Shown: positions 6,317-14,094, counted from the stretch's first letter. The stretch: DNA of 14,796 bases from Proteiniphilum sp. (GCA_031284475.1 JAISZV010000212.1:1-14796); one strand, 5' to 3'. Notes: generated by a model not told the origin, from the sequence alone. Numbers and translations: made by a program.

Positions 6317-7066
6317 ATGCGATTAAAAACAATGTGGATTGCCTGTACGGCCATCCTGCTTCTTTCCTGTAATCAGCAATACCGGATCACGGAAATGTCC
6401 GGTACCATCGTTGAGATGAATTCTTCACCCGGCGCGCCCCCTCACCGGGAAATGGGAGCGCTTGTGCAATCTTATAAAACGGAACTCGACCGGGAGATGA
6501 ATGTGGAGATCGGCAAATCAGCCCGGTTCATGGACTACAAAAGGCCTGAAAGCCTGCTGACAAACCTTACGGCGGATGTTATGAAGTCGTACGGCGACGA
6601 ACATCTTCCCGACGGGGCGAATATAGGAGTGATGAATGTGCACGGACACCGCGCCACACTGCCCGAAGGAACGATAACCGTTAGTAATCTCTACGAAATT
6701 TACTCTTTCGACAATACTATTACCTTCCTTGAATTGAAAGGTAATGATCTGGAAAAGATGTTCGACGCTTATGCACGCATAGGTGGGGCAGGTATCTCAT
6801 CGAACGTGAAACTGCTTATTGAGGGAGGAAAGGTAAAAAGCGTCACTATCGACGGACAGCCCATTGACAAAGATAAAATTTATCATATCGTTACGCTCGA
6901 TTACTTAGCCGAAGGAAACGACAACATGAGCGCTTTCCGCAATGCCGTTAAAAATGTCAATACAGGTATCACCCTGCGCGATGTGATGATCGATTGGGTA
7001 AAGGAACAAACCCGGCGCGGAAAAGAGGTCGAATCCGTACTCGACGGGCGTATTCTGATTCATTGA
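6317..7066 (+). CDS. 5'-nucleotidase C-terminal-domain lipoprotein
   Basis: This 249-residue lipoprotein has a signal peptide ending in the lipobox LLSC with Cys18. The mature part corresponds to the C-terminal, nucleotide-recognition domain of the UshA/CD73 5'-nucleotidase family. It shows RPESLLTNLTADVM (77-90), ITVSNLYEIYSFDNTITFLEL (120-140, the family PF-N-tl element), KGNDLEKMF (141-149), GGAGISSNVKLLI (156-168) and LDYLAEGNDNMSAF (194-207, the family GGDg loop). There is no catalytic metallophosphatase domain; that is encoded by the next gene, 36 bases downstream. The two products probably assemble or cooperate in the periplasm to dephosphorylate nucleotides, as in other Bacteroidetes with a split enzyme. 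The usual N-x-GG-(I/L)-R substrate loop is replaced by NVHGHR (107-112), which may alter or weaken base or ribose recognition. Confidence 0.85.
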   Translation: MRLKTMWIACTAILLLSCNQQYRITEMSGTIVEMNSSPGAPPHREMGALVQSYKTELDREMNVEIGKSARFMDYKRPESLLTNLTADVMKSYGDEHLPDGANIGVMNVHGHRATLPEGTITVSNLYEIYSFDNTITFLELKGNDLEKMFDAYARIGGAGISSNVKLLIEGGKVKSVTIDGQPIDKDKIYHIVTLDYLAEGNDNMSAFRNAVKNVNTGITLRDVMIDWVKEQTRRGKEVESVLDGRILIH

Positions 7067-7102
7067 TGCAATAATCCGATAATCTGCTAATCCAATATAA
7101 AT

Positions 7103-7936
7103 ATGTATTCAACAAACAAGCTCATCATTCTCTGCCTTACCCTGTTGCTCTCTTTTCCGGCATTCTCGCAAAAGAAGATCGTCATTCTCCATACCAACGA
7201 TACCCATAGCCGCATAGAACCGCTGCCGGAAACCGACAGAACGGCTCCCGGCAAAGGCGGAGTGGAACGGCGGGCCTCTTATGTAGACCAGGTTAGGAAA
7301 GAAAACAAAAATGTACTCTTGCTCGACGCAGGGGATTTTCTGCAAGGCACTCCCTATTTCAACCTTTTCAAAGGGGAAGTGGAGGTGAAAGCAATGAACC
7401 TGATGAAATACGACGTTGCCACACTGGGCAACCATGAGTTCGATTACGGAATGGAGACGCTCGAAGAGGTGATTCGCAGAGCCGACTTCCCCATCGTCGC
7501 CGGTAATTATGATTTTTCCAAAACTGCGTTGGCCGGACTTGTCAAACCCTATATCATCCTGAAAAGAGACGGTATCAGGATCGGCATTATCGGTATCGGC
7601 GTCCGGCCACAGGGGTTGATCGCCGCCGGCAATTACAAGGGGATGAAGTTCCTGGATCCTGTGAAGACGGCCAACAAACTGGCCGAACAGCTTCGTTTAC
7701 AAGATAAGTGCGATATGGTGGTCTGCCTCTCCCACCTGGGTTACGCATCGGACCTGGAGTTGGCCGAAGCAAGCCGGAACATCGACCTGATCATCGGCGG
7801 GCATAGCCATACCTACATAAAAAAGCCGGTAATACGGAAAAATTTAGAGGACAAAGAGGTTATGATCTATCAGACCAACGGGCGTGGAATATATGTGGGG
7901 AGAATAGATGTGGAACTGGAGAAAACCAAAAGGTGA
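7103..7936 (+). CDS. Secreted 5'-nucleotidase metallophosphatase domain protein
   Basis: This 277-residue exported calcineurin-like phosphoesterase matches the N-terminal catalytic domain of 5'-nucleotidases. The signal peptide covers about residues 1-22 (hydrophobic LIILCLTLLLSFPAF, then SQ). All dinuclear metal motifs are present: ILHTNDTHS (D33, H35), LLDAGDFLQG (D78), LGNHEFDYG (N110, H111), LSHLG (H211) and GGHSHTY (H234, H236). It stops right after this domain (ending VELEKTKR), where full-length enzymes continue through a linker helix into the C-terminal domain, which is encoded by the preceding gene. It should hydrolyse nucleoside 5'-phosphates or related phosphoesters in the periplasm, with the partner lipoprotein supplying substrate binding. 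Its TGA overlaps a possible GTG start of the next gene. Confidence 0.88.
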   Translation: MYSTNKLIILCLTLLLSFPAFSQKKIVILHTNDTHSRIEPLPETDRTAPGKGGVERRASYVDQVRKENKNVLLLDAGDFLQGTPYFNLFKGEVEVKAMNLMKYDVATLGNHEFDYGMETLEEVIRRADFPIVAGNYDFSKTALAGLVKPYIILKRDGIRIGIIGIGVRPQGLIAAGNYKGMKFLDPVKTANKLAEQLRLQDKCDMVVCLSHLGYASDLELAEASRNIDLIIGGHSHTYIKKPVIRKNLEDKEVMIYQTNGRGIYVGRIDVELEKTKR

Positions 7937-7965
7937 GAAGACAATATGCCTCGTCCGGTAAAGAT

Positions 7966-10953
7966 ATGATGAAAGATTTAGTTTTTCACTTTTCATATAT
8001 TTTCGTTATATGCCCGGCGTTTCTATCGGCGCAGGTAACTACCGGCTTGTATGAACAGGCGGATAAGCAGGCCATGAGCCTATGGGTAGATTCGGTATAC
8101 GCGGAAATGACCCTCGATGAAAAGGTGGGACAGCTTTTTATGCCTATCGTGGAACCAAACAGCGAATGGAAAACCCGTATATCAGATTATATCCGGAACC
8201 GGAAAGTGGGAGGCTTACTGTTCTCAAAAGGAACTTTGTCGCAGCAGGCCGATATTACCAATTACGCCCAACAAATTGCCGATATACCGCTTTTGATTTC
8301 TTTAGACGGTGAGTGGGGACTGTCCATGCGGTTAACAGACGCTCCTGCATATCCACGGAATATGATTATCGGCGCCATACAGGACGAAGAGATCGTAAAA
8401 CGCTACGGACAAGAGGTTGCGCGCCAATGCAGAGAGATGGGCGTCCATGTGAATTTTGCTCCTTCACTCGACGTACACAGCAACCCTAAAAACCCTGTTA
8501 TCGGTACACGTTCCTACGGAGAGAATCCGGTCAACGCAGCGAAGAAAGGAATTGCATTCGCGAAAGGAATGGAAGAAAACGGCGTGATGTCGGTAGCCAA
8601 ACACTTCCCCGGCCACGGCGACACTTCGGAGGATTCGCACAAGACGCTGCCGACTATAAACCACAACCGGGAACGGCTGGAACAGGTGGAACTGTTCCCT
8701 TTCCGGGAATATATCAATGCAGGGCTATCGGGATTAATGATAGGGCACCTGAACGTGCCGGCATTAGAAACAAAGGGAATGCCTGCGTCGCTTTCTCCTG
8801 AAGTGGGCGTACGCCTTCTCAAAGAAGATATGGGCTTCACCGGACTCATTTTTACCGACGGTATGGCCATGAAGGGTGTTTCCGACCAACCCGACGCGAG
8901 CGTAAAAGCGTTATTGGCGGGAAACGACGTCATATTGGGGGTTATCAATCAGGAAAAAGAGTTCGCCGCCGTGAAAAAAGCGGTAGAAGAGGGCGCAATC
9001 CCCGTACCGCTTCTTGAAGAAAAAGTGCGGAAAATACTCACCTACAAATACATCCTCGGAGCAAACAATTTTACGCCCATCAATGCCTCTACCGTCTACA
9101 ACCGCGTGAATGCTCCTTCCGCCGAATGGGTGCAACGGAAGATATACGACGGCGCCCTTACGCTCCTCAAAAATGAAACAGAGTTGATCCCGGTGAAGAA
9201 ACTCGACATGACAAAAATCGCAGCCCTGTCCATCGGCGCTCCGGCCGATAATACGTTCCATAAATACCTGAAAAAATATGCTCCCGTAACCACTTTCAGC
9301 GCTCAATCCGTCGCAGCCCTGTCCGAAATAAAAGAATTGAGAGAATATGACCTGCTCATTATCTCCATTCATTCGGGCAACACCGTCGATGCGGCAGCGC
9401 TGCAACAACTGACGCAAGACCAAAAAACAGTGCTGGCGTTTTTCACTTCTCCTTACAGGCTGGAGAATTTCCAGGCTTCGGCGAACAACGCTGCGGCAGT
9501 CATTATGGCCTACGATACCACCGATTTTGCACAAATGAGCGCCGCACAGGGTATTTTCGGAGGGATCGGCGTCAGCGGAAGACTTCCGGTCTTTGCCGGT
9601 ACAATCGTGGAAGGCGCGGGCTTCGATACAAAAAAGATACGCTTAGGCTATTCCATGCCCGAAGAGGTGGGTTTGGACTCCGAAAGGTTCAGCGAGATAG
9701 AGAGTATCGCCTTGGAAGGGATCAGGCAGAGAGCCTATCCGGGATGCCAGATATTGGTCGCAAAAGATGGCGTAGTGATCTATGAAAGGGAATTCGGCAA
9801 ATTCGATTACCGGGATAGCCCCGAAGTGACAGGCGAAACGATCTACGATCTGGCGTCGGTGACCAAAACAACCGCCACCCTTCCGGCCATCATGAAATTG
9901 TATGACGAGAAAAAGATACGCCTCCAGGATCACATCAATAAATTCGTTCCGGAAACCAAAGGGAGTAATAAGGCAAACCTCACCATACGATCCCTGCTGC
10001 TGCATGAAACGGGAATAGTCGCTTTTATCCCTTACTATACCGCGGCCATTGATGAGAATAGTTACTCCGGCGCGCTGTTCGGCAGGCAATCGTCCGTTTA
10101 CCACGCCCTGTATGCAGGCGCCTGGGGCCGCACCGATTACAAATTCCTGCCCGACCTGATCTCTTCCAAAGAATCGGAACAATTTCATCTCCCCGTCGCC
10201 AAAGGAATGTACGCAAGCGACAAAATGCACGACAAACTATTGAAAGAGATCATCGACACTCCGTTGAGCAAAAAAGGAAGTTACAGGTATAGTTGCCTTA
10301 ACTTCATGCTGTTGAAAGAGGCGGTGGAATCTGTTTCGGGAACGGATATCGACTCCTATATGAAACAAAACTTTTACCACAGCCTGGGGGCGTATACTAC
10401 TACCTTTCAACCCCTCAAGCAGACGTCCATCGAAAGGATCACCCCCACCGAGTACGATCCTTTCTTTCGCAAACAGCACGTACAGGGTTATGTACACGAT
10501 GAAGGCGCCGCCCTCTTCGGCGGTATATCGGGCAATGCAGGGCTCTTTTCCAACGCCAACGACCTGGCCAAACTCTATCAGATGTGGCTCAACGGAGGAG
10601 AATACGGAGGAGAGCGTTACCTGAGTGAAGAAACGGTAAGGTTATTTACTACGATGAAAAGCAGCGTCAGCCGCCGCGGCCTGGGGTTCGACAAACCCGA
10701 TCCCGCCAACAGCCGGTACAGCCCAACCAGCCCTGGAGCGCCTATCGAGGTATATGGACATACCGGGTTCACCGGTACCGGCTTCTGGATCGACCCAACA
10801 AACAATATGATCTATATTTTCCTATCCAACAGGGTAAACCCTTCCCGGACGCCCAATCGCCAATCCACGTTAAATACCAGGGAGCGTATCCAGGAAGAGT
10901 TGTATCACGCCCTGAAAACAACAAGAATCCCAATAACAACCGATCAGAAATAG
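7966..10953 (+). CDS. NagZ-type GH3 beta-N-acetylhexosaminidase fused to AmiE-like serine hydrolase
   Basis: This is a 995-residue two-enzyme fusion. A signal peptide (about 1-23, ending FLSAQ) exports it. Residues about 45-365 are a GH3 catalytic domain of NagZ type: the loop KHFPGHGDTSEDSH (212-225) supplies the Asp-His dyad specific to N-acetylglucosaminidases, and D298 in IFTDGMAMKG is the predicted nucleophile. A second GH3-associated domain spans about 380-550. Residues about 565-985 are a class C beta-lactamase-fold serine hydrolase with S631-VT-K634, Y775-S-C-LN and H932-TG in place of KTG. In Bacillus, separate NagZ and AmiE proteins remove GlcNAc and then the peptide from muropeptides, so a peptidoglycan-recycling role is inferred. 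The start at 7966 is preferred because it puts the hydrophobic core close to the N-terminus; a GTG at 7933 overlapping the previous stop is the alternative. The Cys after YS in the second active-site motif is unusual. Confidence 0.87.
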   Translation: MMKDLVFHFSYIFVICPAFLSAQVTTGLYEQADKQAMSLWVDSVYAEMTLDEKVGQLFMPIVEPNSEWKTRISDYIRNRKVGGLLFSKGTLSQQADITNYAQQIADIPLLISLDGEWGLSMRLTDAPAYPRNMIIGAIQDEEIVKRYGQEVARQCREMGVHVNFAPSLDVHSNPKNPVIGTRSYGENPVNAAKKGIAFAKGMEENGVMSVAKHFPGHGDTSEDSHKTLPTINHNRERLEQVELFPFREYINAGLSGLMIGHLNVPALETKGMPASLSPEVGVRLLKEDMGFTGLIFTDGMAMKGVSDQPDASVKALLAGNDVILGVINQEKEFAAVKKAVEEGAIPVPLLEEKVRKILTYKYILGANNFTPINASTVYNRVNAPSAEWVQRKIYDGALTLLKNETELIPVKKLDMTKIAALSIGAPADNTFHKYLKKYAPVTTFSAQSVAALSEIKELREYDLLIISIHSGNTVDAAALQQLTQDQKTVLAFFTSPYRLENFQASANNAAAVIMAYDTTDFAQMSAAQGIFGGIGVSGRLPVFAGTIVEGAGFDTKKIRLGYSMPEEVGLDSERFSEIESIALEGIRQRAYPGCQILVAKDGVVIYEREFGKFDYRDSPEVTGETIYDLASVTKTTATLPAIMKLYDEKKIRLQDHINKFVPETKGSNKANLTIRSLLLHETGIVAFIPYYTAAIDENSYSGALFGRQSSVYHALYAGAWGRTDYKFLPDLISSKESEQFHLPVAKGMYASDKMHDKLLKEIIDTPLSKKGSYRYSCLNFMLLKEAVESVSGTDIDSYMKQNFYHSLGAYTTTFQPLKQTSIERITPTEYDPFFRKQHVQGYVHDEGAALFGGISGNAGLFSNANDLAKLYQMWLNGGEYGGERYLSEETVRLFTTMKSSVSRRGLGFDKPDPANSRYSPTSPGAPIEVYGHTGFTGTGFWIDPTNNMIYIFLSNRVNPSRTPNRQSTLNTRERIQEELYHALKTTRIPITTDQK

Positions 10954-10958
10954 AAGCT

Positions 10959-12014
10959 ATGCAGCAAATCATCAAAAGCGGCCATCTTACGGCCGATGTG
11001 GAGAAAGCGATTCAAAACATCCGGCACGATAAACTGTTTGTACTCACAGACGAAAATACCCATACGCATTGCTTTCCCCTGCTTGCAAAGATACCTTTGC
11101 TGCGTGAAGCCGGGGAAATTGTGATCCCCGCCGGCGATACCAACAAAACAATCGAGAACCTGGGCCGGGTATGGCAACTCCTTACCGGGAACGGCGCCAC
11201 ACGCCATTCATTACTGGCGAACCTGGGAGGGGGCATGGTTACCGACTTGGGCGGATTTGCCGCAGCAACCTTTAAACGGGGTATCCGCTATATCAATATT
11301 CCCACCACGCTGCTCGGTGCGGTAGATGCTGCCGTGGGCGGTAAAACCGGGATTAATTTCGAGGGATATAAAAACGAGATCGGCTCTTTTTATCCTTCCG
11401 AATCGGTGATCATTTCTTCCGATTTTTTCCATACACTCGATCAGGCGGCTATTTTATCGGGATATGCGGAAATGATTAAACATGCGTTGATACACTCAAA
11501 CGAAGAGTGGGAAGAGATTCTTGCCTATTCTTTCAATGAAACGGATTATTCAAAGCTCAATGAACTGGTTTTCCGTTCGGTGAAGACCAAGCAAAATATT
11601 GTGGAAAAGGATCCCTACGAGAAAAATATCCGGAAAGCATTGAATTTCGGGCACACCACCGGCCACGCGTTCGAGAGTTTCGCCATGACCAATGGAAGGC
11701 CCGTCCCCCACGGTTATGCCGTGGCATGGGGAATGATCGTGGAGCTATGGCTATCACACAGGCTTTGCGGCTTCCCAAAAGAGAAACTGCAAAGGACAGT
11801 CCGTTTTATCCGGGAGCGCTATGGCGCATTCCCCATCACGTGCGATCATTATGAGGCATTGTACGAAATAGCCCGGCACGACAAGAAAAATATAGGCGAT
11901 ACCATCCGTTTCACCCTGCTGGGCGATATAGGGGATGTACGGATCGACCGGACGGCCGACAAAGAGTTGGTATTCGAAGCGCTCGATTTTTATAGGGATT
12001 CCGTGGGGTTGTAG
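10959..12014 (+). CDS. aroB: 3-dehydroquinate synthase
   Basis: This 351-residue cytoplasmic enzyme is the second step of the shikimate pathway, converting DAHP to 3-dehydroquinate with NAD and a divalent metal. Diagnostic segments are LANLGGGMVTDLGGFAA (86-102, NAD binding), RGIRYINIPTTLLGAVDAAV (107-126), GGKTGIN (127-133), GYAEMIKHALI (168-178), LNFGHTTGHAFE (228-239) and PHGYAVAWGM (250-259). The metal ligands are predicted as E171, H232 and H251. The length is normal for the family. It starts 5 bases after the GH3 fusion gene, so it is very likely co-transcribed with it, although it has no obvious functional link to the salvage genes upstream. Confidence 0.96.
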   Translation: MQQIIKSGHLTADVEKAIQNIRHDKLFVLTDENTHTHCFPLLAKIPLLREAGEIVIPAGDTNKTIENLGRVWQLLTGNGATRHSLLANLGGGMVTDLGGFAAATFKRGIRYINIPTTLLGAVDAAVGGKTGINFEGYKNEIGSFYPSESVIISSDFFHTLDQAAILSGYAEMIKHALIHSNEEWEEILAYSFNETDYSKLNELVFRSVKTKQNIVEKDPYEKNIRKALNFGHTTGHAFESFAMTNGRPVPHGYAVAWGMIVELWLSHRLCGFPKEKLQRTVRFIRERYGAFPITCDHYEALYEIARHDKKNIGDTIRFTLLGDIGDVRIDRTADKELVFEALDFYRDSVGL

Positions 12015-12056
12015 AGAAAAAATCATTTGACCAATTTAGCCTGAATTTGTATAAAT

Positions 12057-12082
12057 GGATTTCCGCTACTTAACTGAAATCC
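12057..12082. repeat. Inverted repeat after aroB
   Basis: GGATTTC (12057-12063) and GAAATCC (12076-12082) are perfect 7-base inverted repeats around a 12-base loop, 42 bases after the aroB stop. No T tract follows on the plus strand, so it is not a canonical terminator. It may still help end the transcript or stabilise its 3' end. Confidence 0.35.
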
Positions 12083-12113
12083 GGTAATATGTGAAAAATG
12101 CCCACAGAATGAA

Positions 12114-12135
12114 TTGACACACAGAAAAGTGTTAA
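12114..12135. promoter_or_regulatory. Possible operator upstream of the ECF sigma gene
   Basis: TTGACAC (12114-12120) and GTGTTAA (12129-12135) form an inverted repeat with one mismatch around 8 bases, immediately upstream of the candidate sigma-gene promoter. Its position would suit a regulator-binding site, but there is no independent support. Confidence 0.2.
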
Positions 12136-12148
12136 AAATAACTTTTGG

Positions 12149-12177
12149 ATAATACTTTTAAAAAATATTCGTGTTAT
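12149..12177 (+). promoter_or_regulatory. Candidate autoregulated promoter of the ECF sigma gene (copy A)
   Basis: ATAATACTTTT at 12149-12159 is followed, after 11 bases, by GTGTTAT at 12171-12177. The same two words with the same spacing recur at 12739-12767 before the anti-sigma gene. The arrangement fits an ECF -35/-10 pair. Alternatively, TACTTTTA (12153-12160) could be a one-mismatch housekeeping -7 box. The sigma ATG is 25 bases downstream, with an AGGAA ribosome site in between (about 12191-12195). Confidence 0.45.
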
Positions 12178-12201
12178 AATATTACCTTATAGGAAGCATT
12201 T

Positions 12202-12723
12202 ATGAAACACGGAGAGAACAGATTCATAAAAAAACTAAAGGCCGGCGATGAAGGAGTCTTTGAAAGGATATTCTATCTCTATAGTGACAGGCTTTTTACC
12301 TGGGCATATAAGATAACCGATGACTCCCCAGCATCGGCTGATATCGTACAGGATTTTTTTATCCGTTGCTGGGAAAAGAGGGATATATTGCCTGACAACT
12401 GTTCTTTTAAAGCCTACGCTTATAAATCCATTTACAATGCCTCATTGAATTATATCAGGGACAACAAACGTTTTGTGCATGGTTATGACATCACAATAGA
12501 TTTGATTGACGACAATGTGAACGATGAAGATGTGGAAGAATTAAAAAGATTGCTTCTGAAAGCCATTGACGAATTGCCCGACAGATGTAAAAAAATATTT
12601 GTAATGACAACCCTGGAGAAGAAAAAATATGTTGAAGTGGCCGACCTGTTGGGTATATCCGTCAACACTGTTAAAGTGCAGGTATCCAAAGCCTATCGGA
12701 TTTTAAAAGAAAAAATAGGCTAA
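12202..12723 (+). CDS. ECF RNA polymerase sigma factor (Bacteroidetes sigma-70 family)
   Basis: This 173-residue extracytoplasmic-function sigma factor contains only regions 2 and 4. Region 2 spans about 20-88, with VFERIFYLYSDRLFTWAYKI and SADIVQDFFIRCWEKRD contacting core polymerase and the -10 element. Region 4 spans about 115-170, with AIDELPDRCKKIFVM followed by the helix-turn-helix YVEVADLLGISVNTVKVQVSK that reads the -35 element. An acidic linker (DDNVNDEDVEEL) separates them. The following fecR-type and SusC-type genes indicate cell-surface signalling: substrate binding at the receptor releases this factor from its anti-sigma partner to activate the uptake genes. The start at 12202 has an AGGAA site upstream. 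A gap of 166 bases before the anti-sigma gene is longer than in many such pairs. Confidence 0.95.
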   Translation: MKHGENRFIKKLKAGDEGVFERIFYLYSDRLFTWAYKITDDSPASADIVQDFFIRCWEKRDILPDNCSFKAYAYKSIYNASLNYIRDNKRFVHGYDITIDLIDDNVNDEDVEELKRLLLKAIDELPDRCKKIFVMTTLEKKKYVEVADLLGISVNTVKVQVSKAYRILKEKIG

Positions 12724-12738
12724 AAATCCGGTATCTGA

Positions 12739-12767
12739 ATAATACTTTTTCAAAACCGCTGTGTTAT
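12739..12767 (+). promoter_or_regulatory. Second copy of the sigma-locus promoter-like element (copy B)
   Basis: ATAATACTTTT (12739-12749), 11 bases, then GTGTTAT (12761-12767). This repeats copy A at 12149-12177 with identical spacing, plus AAAA inside both spacers and T-A-T after the second word. It starts 16 bases past the sigma stop and 151 bases before the fecR ATG, so it could drive the anti-sigma gene separately. Confidence 0.45.
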
Positions 12768-12824
12768 CGTATAAAACCGGCACGAAACTCACCAAAGAAC
12801 GAAAAAGTTCATGCGCAACGAAAG

Positions 12825-12859
12825 TCTTGTGTCTTGTGTCTTGATTCTTGGTTCTTGTG
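12825..12859 (+). repeat. Heptanucleotide tandem repeat before fecR
   Basis: Five 7-base units in a row read TCTTGTG, TCTTGTG, TCTTGAT, TCTTGGT, TCTTGTG, followed by a partial TCTG. They lie in the leader of the anti-sigma gene, ending 30 bases before its ATG. Unit number could vary by slippage and shift promoter or leader spacing. Confidence 0.75.
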
Positions 12860-12889
12860 TCTGATTTATAATCGCATGAAACGAACAAT

Positions 12890-14056
12890 ATGCTGAAGAT
12901 AGAAAAAAATATAATCGATAAATGGGAACTGCTGTTAAAGGTATTAAGCGATGAGATACCCGAAGATGACAGGCATTTTCAACATTGGCTTAACGAAGAT
13001 ACTGAAAACAGAAAACTTTACATGTCCTTAAAAGAAGAAAGACATAACGACGAATTATTTGATAAAGGTAAGGTTTTCAATACTATTTCCAGTAAGCTCA
13101 GTCTGAATACCGGAAAAAAAATTCCCTTGTATCAAAGGAAATGGTTTAAGTACTCAATGTCTTCCGTGGCAGTCATTGCATTATCTATTGTTGCTCTCAA
13201 TTATTTCACCATACAGGAAAATCCTACTCCCGAAAAAACAGGAAAAAACATCTTTGATCCCGGCTCTAAAAAAGCATATCTTCTTTCAATGCAAGGTGAA
13301 AGAATCGACCTATCGGAATCTTTTGAGGTAAAAAGAGAGGATGGAACTGTTATTTCGAATAATAGCGAAGGAGTGATCAGTTTTGAAAAGACAACACCGG
13401 TTAAGAAAACCATAGAGCAACAAACGATCTATGTACCCAAATCCGGCGAATATGAACTGGTACTGTCAGACGGGTCTAAAGTCTTTCTCAATTCGGAATC
13501 ACAATTGACCTTTCCTTCTTATTTCGAAGGAGATACCCGCCATGTGGAATTGTGGGGAGAAGCCTATTTTGAAGTAAAAAAAGACGGAAAACCGTTTATT
13601 ATCCAAACGCCGGATCTTACCATAGAAGTGTTGGGAACCTCGTTCAATGTCAATGCATACCGGACAAACCCTTATGTCAATGCCACTTTAGTGGAGGGTA
13701 GCATCCGGATCCGTTTGCCTGAAAAACAGGAACCCTTTCTGCTACAACCCGAACACAATTTCCGGTTGGATAAATTATCCGACGAAATATCCGTTCAGCA
13801 GGTAAATACCGATGTGTACACAGCCTGGGTAAAAGGAGAGTTCGCATTCAGGAACCAGCCTTTAACAGAGATATTCGCCCAATTGGAAAGATGGTATGAT
13901 TTCACGATCATCTATGAAAGCCCGGATATAGGGAAAATGAGGTTTACCGGAAGCGCCGAAAAAGCAAGGCCGCTGAATTATTTACTGAATCAGATACAAG
14001 CGGTTACAGACATTCAATACAGATGCGAGGGAGATAATATAATTCTATTTAAATAA
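12890..14056 (+). CDS. FecR-family anti-sigma factor with DUF4974-like C-terminal domain
   Basis: This 388-residue inner-membrane regulator has a cytoplasmic N-terminal part (about 1-85) that should bind the sigma factor and contains the WLNEDTENRKLYMSL segment common to this family. A single transmembrane helix lies at about 89-107 (SMSSVAVIALSIVALNYFTI). The periplasmic FecR domain spans about 178-275, with the typical stretches YELVLSDGSKVFLNSES, VELWGEAYFEV, IEVLGTSFNVNAY and TLVEGSIRI. A C-terminal domain (about 310-386, VKGEFAFRNQPLTEIFAQLERWYDF, then RFTGSAEK) resembles DUF4974 and the STN fold. The periplasmic half should contact the STN domain of the downstream receptor and relay substrate binding to the sigma factor. 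The ATG at 12890 is the first convincing start. Confidence 0.94.
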   Translation: MLKIEKNIIDKWELLLKVLSDEIPEDDRHFQHWLNEDTENRKLYMSLKEERHNDELFDKGKVFNTISSKLSLNTGKKIPLYQRKWFKYSMSSVAVIALSIVALNYFTIQENPTPEKTGKNIFDPGSKKAYLLSMQGERIDLSESFEVKREDGTVISNNSEGVISFEKTTPVKKTIEQQTIYVPKSGEYELVLSDGSKVFLNSESQLTFPSYFEGDTRHVELWGEAYFEVKKDGKPFIIQTPDLTIEVLGTSFNVNAYRTNPYVNATLVEGSIRIRLPEKQEPFLLQPEHNFRLDKLSDEISVQQVNTDVYTAWVKGEFAFRNQPLTEIFAQLERWYDFTIIYESPDIGKMRFTGSAEKARPLNYLLNQIQAVTDIQYRCEGDNIILFK

Positions 14057-14058
14057 TA

Positions 14059-14094
14059 TGAAAGGCTGCCCGATCTTAGGCCTTTCGGGCAGCC
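14059..14094 (+). promoter_or_regulatory. Hairpin with alternative pairing between fecR and the SusC gene
   Basis: GGCTGCCCGA (14064-14073) and TCGGGCAGCC (14085-14094) form a perfect ten-pair stem with an 11-base loop, 7 bases after the fecR stop. AAAGGC (14061-14066) can instead pair with GCCTTT (14080-14085), which excludes the longer stem. No T tract follows, so it is not a classic terminator. It may be a transcript-stability or processing element that sets different anti-sigma and receptor levels. Confidence 0.55.

Noticed and set aside
7933..7965. GTG start for the GH3 fusion overlapping the preceding stop
   Set aside because: It would put eleven polar residues before the signal peptide; possible as coupling, but less likely than the ATG at 7966 or 7969.
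8911..9534. 207-codon minus-strand ORF inside the GH3 fusion gene
   Set aside because: It is antisense to a continuous conserved domain; the product is low-complexity and matches no family I recognise.
12057..12082. Inverted repeat after aroB as an intrinsic terminator
   Set aside because: The perfect 7-base arms are AT-rich and no T run follows; kept only as a repeat.
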